This document shows positions 60,601-64,000 of a stretch of DNA of 64,000 nucleotides, one piece after another. Made by a program: the position numbers and the translations under genes. Origin of the DNA: Jejuia sp049889775 (GTDB lineage Bacteria > Bacteroidota > Bacteroidia > Flavobacteriales > Flavobacteriaceae); assembly GCA_049889775.1 (NCBI GenBank), contig JBMHCT010000035.1:1-64000 (forward strand). Reading direction: 5' to 3'. The notes under the pieces were generated by a model. The model was not told the DNA's origin. It saw nothing but the letters and a program-made list of their open reading frames with translations, and searched no databases. The stretch's first letter is position 1. Every line of letters begins with the position of its first letter.

Positions 60601-63417
60601 ACCTTTGACACTATTCAATGGGAAGTATCAACAGATGGCGTAAATTGGAATAATGTTATAGATGACGCTACCTATAGCGATTCTCAAACGGCCAGCCTTT
60701 TGGTTACTAACACACCTCTGGCGCTTAATGGATCTTTTTACAGGGCTTTTTTAAATAGAACTGGAAATGCATGTGGGCTTTACTCGAATATCATGCAACT
60801 TACGGTTATAGAATTACCTATTGCCAATATCGCACCAAATATTGAGCAATGTGATGATGATAATAATGGAACAGCATCAATTGATTTAGAAAGTCAAAAT
60901 GATAATATTAGTACACAAGCGAATATTTCGATAACGTATCATGCAACTCAAGCTGATGCAGATGCTAATAATGCTCCTATTACAAGTCCTTTTGAAACTG
61001 GAAACACAACTATTTTTGCGCGTGTTGAGAATACGGGTAATACATCGTGTTATGCAACGTCTAGTTTTGATTTTCTAGTTTATAATTCGCCATTTCCAGC
61101 GGATTCGGCAAACATTGATCCCATTCAAGATTGTGATAATAATTCCGTTGGAAGTGATACTGATGGTTTTATAACTTTTGATTTAACACAGCGTGAAACT
61201 CAAATATTAAATGGCCAATTAGCATCTGAATTTACGGTTTCATATTATTCTGATGCTTCATACAATACAATAATACCTAACCCTTCAAGCTTCAACAACA
61301 CAAATGCGAATCTTCAAACTATTTACGTAAGAGTAAATAATACCACTTTTGCCGATTGTTTTGCAGATACATCTTTTGAAGTTGAAGTATTTCAATTGCC
61401 GCAGGTTTCAAATCCAGATACCTATTTGCAGTGTGATGACGACAGCAATGATGGACAGGCACTCTTCAACCTTAATTTGGATAATATAAAGGAAGAAATA
61501 AACACAAATTATATAGCAGAAGGTCTAACTTTCACATATTTCGAAACACAAACTGAAGCAGAAACTGCAACAAACCCAATTCCCAATCCAGATGCGTATC
61601 AAGACGCTCCAGGTTTTGCCACTGAAACCATATGGATTCGTATTGAAAACCCTAATGCGTGTTTCAGGGTGGTGCCTTTAGATTTGGAGGTTAGTCCTAG
61701 TAGCGCTGCTTTGGCGTCTTACATGCCAATGCCAAAATATCAATGTGATGATGGTACAGATTTAAGAGATGGCGTCGCTACCTTCAATTTAAGTGACCTT
61801 CAAAATGAAATAGAAAATACAGTTTTTAACAACATAAACGTAAGTGTTCACTTTTATGAGTCTCAAAATGAAGCTGAATTAGAGATAAATGAAATAGTTG
61901 ATATTGCTAATCATGAGAATACAAATTCACCAAATGTACAAACTATATGGGTTCGTGTAAAAAGTGATTTAGGCAATGATTGTTTAGGCTTAGAAGGGTT
62001 TCAGGACCTTTTGAATGTAGAAGCTTTACCAATGGCCAACGCTGTAACTATACCAAGACAATGTGATGTTGATGTGAATGATGCGGTTCTGAATTACCCA
62101 TTTGATGTTTCTCAATTGGAAAATAATATTTTGAATGGGCAAAATACAATGGATGTAACAATTACCTATTTTGATGCTATGGGTAATCAATTACAATATA
62201 ATGATGGCTCATTGGTTACGAGCCCCATTCAACCTATATTTTTAAGTGAAACTCAAGATATAACTGTGAGAGTTACAAATAATGCGACTCAAGATCCTGA
62301 TGGGCCTTGTTTTGAAGAGACTGTAATTTCTTTTATTGTTGATGAGCAACCCATTGCAAATCCAGTAGCTTCACAAATATTCTGTGATGGTGCTAATGGT
62401 GATATTGATGATGACGGTATATTACCTTTTGATACATCAACATTTACTAACACTATTTTGGGTGGACAAACAATAATGGAAGTGTACTACGATTATATTG
62501 ATGAAAGTGGTAATACGGTAATTGATAGTCCCACCTTACCTAATCCATTTAATTCTGGTAATCAAATTATAGCAGTTGAAGTTATAAATCCAATTAATCC
62601 GTCTTGTTCTGCCACTACAACAATTGAATTAATGGTAAATCCTTTACCAGAATTCTCAGTAGATTCTCCACAAATTGTTTGTACCTCAGATCCTACATTT
62701 TTCATAGATTTAGAGCCTTTCGAAGTTAATACAACGGAAACTTTTGATTATGAGTGGTTATTTACAAGTGTAGATGGCAGTATTTCTAATCAGTTTCTAT
62801 CAAATGATAGATTAATTACCGTATCTCAACCAGGTACTTACACCATCACCCTAACTAAGACAGATGGAACGGGATGTTCTAGATCTAGGGATATTATTGT
62901 TGAAGCCTCTGAGCAAGCCAATATCACCTTAAATGATGTTACGATTGTTGATATTAGTACTGCCGAAAATAATTCTGTAACCATAGATCCCACTGATTTA
63001 GGTATTGGAAATTATGAGTATGCGCTTGCAGTAAGAGATTCAAACAATATCAACTACCAAAGCGATCCGTTCTTTAATAATGTGATACCAGGATTTTACA
63101 CCATCTATGTCAGAGATCCTATCTGTGGTGTTTCTACATTGAATATTTCTGTTATTGGTTACTTAAGATTTTTTACTCCAAATGGAGATGCTATTAATGA
63201 TTTTTGGAATGTAAAAGGGATCAATGCAGGCACACAGGCCAACTCTGTTATTCGTATCTATGACCGTTATGGTAAACTTATAAAGCAAATTGCTGCAGCT
63301 TCACAAGGTTGGGATGGCACATACAACGGACAATTAATGCCAACGGATGATTATTGGTTTAATGTAACTCTTGAAGACGGCAGATCATTTATGGGGCATT
63401 TTACCCTAAAACGTTAA
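57679..63417 (+). CDS. Giant T9SS type B protein with IgGFc-like N-terminus, Asp-rich calcium-type repeats and six acid-rich modules
   Basis: A 1912-residue secreted protein. A signal peptide (about 8-26, ending SFSQ) precedes a beta-rich IgGFc-binding-like domain (HYIPPLSSAEFGNANPEDQ onward, about 30-465). The middle has thrombospondin type 3-like D-x-D-x-D-G repeats (DNDGIIDNLDIDNDNDG, DGDGIKDEFDLDSDNDG, DTDNDGVLDFYDLDSDNDG), likely calcium-binding. Six acid-rich modules follow, then an Ig-like segment and a type B domain (FFTPNGDAINDFW, IRIYDRYGKLIKQ, DDYWFNVTLEDG). The ATG is 145 bases after gene 3, and TATTTTAG is only a weak promoter box. Likely surface adhesin. Confidence 0.87.
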   Translation: MVNNDGLLRYILVFFLLLVSFKSFSQLSKKHYIPPLSSAEFGNANPEDQYIYISTPNNGNVPYTIIPVGEVMANYITGTVSNANPVEINIANGNGQLFIPSNQTSTIQNNRGYIIEAEAPIYVSVRMNAGGGAQAGALVSKGLSALGTIFRIGTFTNANPQDNYANFVSVMATEDDTEVNFSNLDAGLIIKNYTGALPITRTLDEGESYTIVLNSADALVNRTGLIGSLVGANKPIVVNCGSANGSFGSGGGRDYGIDQIVGLDKVGNEYIFVRGDGPDEWENVLIVAHSDNTAVSVNGTPGFATLNAGEFVVIEGDQYNTAGNMYVETSESVFAYQGTGSNSEANQGMFFVPPLSCETRGNINNIANIDRIGSTIYSGGLSIVTKATATVTINNQPLTSFATIGPSNVDGNTNYVTYKVTGLSGNISVQGNDELYVAYFNVNGAATSGSFYSGFPSAPEINFDLQFATLGNCIPNVTLEAANAQNFDTFDWLYDDGSGSGFTSLNLNTTSITPSQPGRYKLVGIITCTLETLESVEVPVSICPDDRDNDGIIDNLDIDNDNDGIVNCDESNGDVNVNLMDALNPVMEFQDSSTNNTIVSVNYTQFNNNGNPNGVTGGNQGEFNSTVGASVNAENNYRMNFSEPLNFKLTENSVLPPSITTDEVFIARIFPANKNITLVDPDNRLLVDSNFDGIFETGVTQISGSEIQFQINPAATGNTPFAFYANQVDGFAFIHTNTNLSTASIFNGIISFTCFKKDNDGDGIKDEFDLDSDNDGIPDFVENQGVLTPLSGVDNDFNGLDDIFNIADFPIDTDNDGVLDFYDLDSDNDGIYDLIETGQLGTLSDTNLDGIEDGPTYGANGWADAAETSPDSNEIGYSPNDLDADNIFTYIDLDSDDDGCSDVIEAGFSDGNMDDFLGDAPVIVDANGLVTNATDGYTLPDADYLTAAPISITSQPQDIEVCESSDNNISLTSTTFDTIQWEVSTDGVNWNNVIDDATYSDSQTASLLVTNTPLALNGSFYRAFLNRTGNACGLYSNIMQLTVIELPIANIAPNIEQCDDDNNGTASIDLESQNDNISTQANISITYHATQADADANNAPITSPFETGNTTIFARVENTGNTSCYATSSFDFLVYNSPFPADSANIDPIQDCDNNSVGSDTDGFITFDLTQRETQILNGQLASEFTVSYYSDASYNTIIPNPSSFNNTNANLQTIYVRVNNTTFADCFADTSFEVEVFQLPQVSNPDTYLQCDDDSNDGQALFNLNLDNIKEEINTNYIAEGLTFTYFETQTEAETATNPIPNPDAYQDAPGFATETIWIRIENPNACFRVVPLDLEVSPSSAALASYMPMPKYQCDDGTDLRDGVATFNLSDLQNEIENTVFNNINVSVHFYESQNEAELEINEIVDIANHENTNSPNVQTIWVRVKSDLGNDCLGLEGFQDLLNVEALPMANAVTIPRQCDVDVNDAVLNYPFDVSQLENNILNGQNTMDVTITYFDAMGNQLQYNDGSLVTSPIQPIFLSETQDITVRVTNNATQDPDGPCFEETVISFIVDEQPIANPVASQIFCDGANGDIDDDGILPFDTSTFTNTILGGQTIMEVYYDYIDESGNTVIDSPTLPNPFNSGNQIIAVEVINPINPSCSATTTIELMVNPLPEFSVDSPQIVCTSDPTFFIDLEPFEVNTTETFDYEWLFTSVDGSISNQFLSNDRLITVSQPGTYTITLTKTDGTGCSRSRDIIVEASEQANITLNDVTIVDISTAENNSVTIDPTDLGIGNYEYALAVRDSNNINYQSDPFFNNVIPGFYTIYVRDPICGVSTLNISVIGYLRFFTPNGDAINDFWNVKGINAGTQANSVIRIYDRYGKLIKQIAAASQGWDGTYNGQLMPTDDYWFNVTLEDGRSFMGHFTLKR
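59320..60420 (+). repeat. Thrombospondin type 3-like calcium-binding repeats in T9SS cargo gene 4
   Basis: Several blocks read D-x-D-N-D-G-[IV]-x-[DN] with short spacers (near 59325, 59945, 60114 and 60318). This is the Asp/Asn/Gly pattern of calcium-binding type 3 repeats, separated by a jelly-roll-like segment. Confidence 0.7.
60830..62640 (+). repeat. Array of six acid-rich modules in T9SS cargo gene 4
   Basis: Cys-Asp tags (CDDDNNG, CDNNSVG, CDDDSND, CDDGTDL, CDVDVND, CDGANGD) begin near 60849, 61132, 61431, 61743, 62061 and 62383, a period of about 283-322 bases. They are homologous to the modules in gene 3. Confidence 0.78.
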
Positions 63418-63490
63418 CCTTAATTTTTGAAACGTAAATTCATAGTCTCATCTACTTTAATTAATTTAGTGCATTAGAGTTGATGAGTCT

Positions 63491-64000
63491 ATGAAATTTA
63501 AAATTGTATCAGAGTTTAAGCCTACGGGCGATCAACCAGAAGCTATTCAACAACTTTCAGAAGGTATTACATCTGATGAAAAGTATCAAACACTTTTGGG
63601 TGTAACAGGCTCTGGAAAAACCTTTACCGTTGCCAATGTTATCCAAGAAGTACAAAGACCTACTTTGGTTTTGGCACATAACAAGACCCTTGCAGCTCAA
63701 TTATATTCTGAATTTAAGCAGTTTTTTCCTGATAATGCAGTTGAGTATTTTGTATCGTATTACGACTACTATCAACCTGAAGCTTATATACCAGTTTCTG
63801 GAGTTTATATAGAAAAGGACCTTTCTATAAATGAGGAAATTGAAAAAATGCGCTTAAGCACTACTTCATCTTTGCTCTCAGGAAGAAGAGATGTTTTAGT
63901 GGTAGCTTCCGTGTCTTGTTTGTATGGTATCGGCAACCCAATTGAATTTCAAAAAAATGTGATCACTTTAAAACGAGATCAAGTCATCTCTAGAACACAA
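63491..64000 (+). CDS. uvrB: Excinuclease ABC subunit UvrB, N-terminal part (runs off the window)
   Basis: The first 170 residues of UvrB, the damage-recognition helicase of nucleotide excision repair, which loads UvrC at lesions. KFKIVSEFKPTGDQPEAI is the family start, Walker A GVTGSGKT is at residues 37-44, and YDYYQPEAYIP is the beta-hairpin that clamps DNA. The reading frame has no stop before the right edge, so the rest of the gene lies outside. It begins 73 bases after T9SS cargo gene 4, on the same strand, with no clear promoter seen. Confidence 0.95.
   Translation, partial: MKFKIVSEFKPTGDQPEAIQQLSEGITSDEKYQTLLGVTGSGKTFTVANVIQEVQRPTLVLAHNKTLAAQLYSEFKQFFPDNAVEYFVSYYDYYQPEAYIPVSGVYIEKDLSINEEIEKMRLSTTSSLLSGRRDVLVVASVSCLYGIGNPIEFQKNVITLKRDQVISRTQ

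Overview
This window comes from the chromosome of a member of the Bacteroidota, most likely a marine Flavobacteriaceae. The base composition is AT-rich. Promoters look like the phylum's TAnnTTTG -7 element rather than sigma70 boxes, and Shine-Dalgarno signals are largely absent. Four proteins end in a type IX secretion system (T9SS) type B sorting domain. The rest is a familiar flavobacterial gene set (DUF4294, DUF2520, DUF3810, DUF5606, DUF6503, glutamine synthetase types III and II, tandem DUF368). I cannot name the species from sequence alone. There is no prophage, insertion sequence, integron or CRISPR array; the gene content is mostly core.

Layout. 1-50 is a cut-off tRNA-Arg(TCT). 126-12.9 kb holds housekeeping and envelope genes: M42 peptidase, DUF4294, hemolysin III-like protein, acetyltransferase, truncated hemoglobin, DUF2520, kdsC, a small membrane protein, UbiA prenyltransferase, maf, two lipoproteins, an MscS-like channel, M48 protease with a SpoU methyltransferase, and DUF3810. 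13.1-20.4 kb has pepD, rho, DUF4293 and a divergent pair of unrelated glutamine synthetases (type III and type II). 20.7-30.3 kb is one co-directional run: OstA-like protein with an extra C-terminal domain, class III aminotransferase, TPR protein, two tandem DUF368 proteins, aroE and DUF349. 30.5-34.3 kb has a Crp-family regulator, DUF5606, def, ruvX, a small secreted protein and dapD. 34.4-40.6 kb is a seven-gene glycan cluster (four GT2, one GT9, an LPS-kinase-like protein, a methyltransferase), probably for lipooligosaccharide core or another surface glycan. 40.8-46.8 kb has a CCA-adding-type enzyme, heme A synthase, a pRiA4b ORF-3-like protein, an unnamed protein with a kinase-like catalytic signature, and an ABC transporter pair. 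46.9-63.4 kb is four consecutive T9SS cargo genes (921, 906, 1642 and 1912 residues). The window ends inside uvrB.

How the parts relate. kdsC (Kdo), OstA-like, the DUF368 pair (a family linked to undecaprenyl-phosphate recycling), the glycan cluster and the LPS kinase all serve the outer envelope. The T9SS proteins are the surface or secreted products; two contain long arrays of an approximately 90-105 residue acidic module.

The most notable points are: the T9SS quartet with its module arrays; two diverged copies of a stem-loop intergenic repeat, each sitting between divergent genes; the kinase-like signature in the unnamed 43.9-45.0 kb protein; the OstA C-terminal fusion; the structured leader before the CCA-type gene; and two -7 elements placed so close to ATG that leaderless mRNAs are predicted. 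Eight genes appear to start with TTG, and several starts were moved downstream from the longest open frame; each entry says why.
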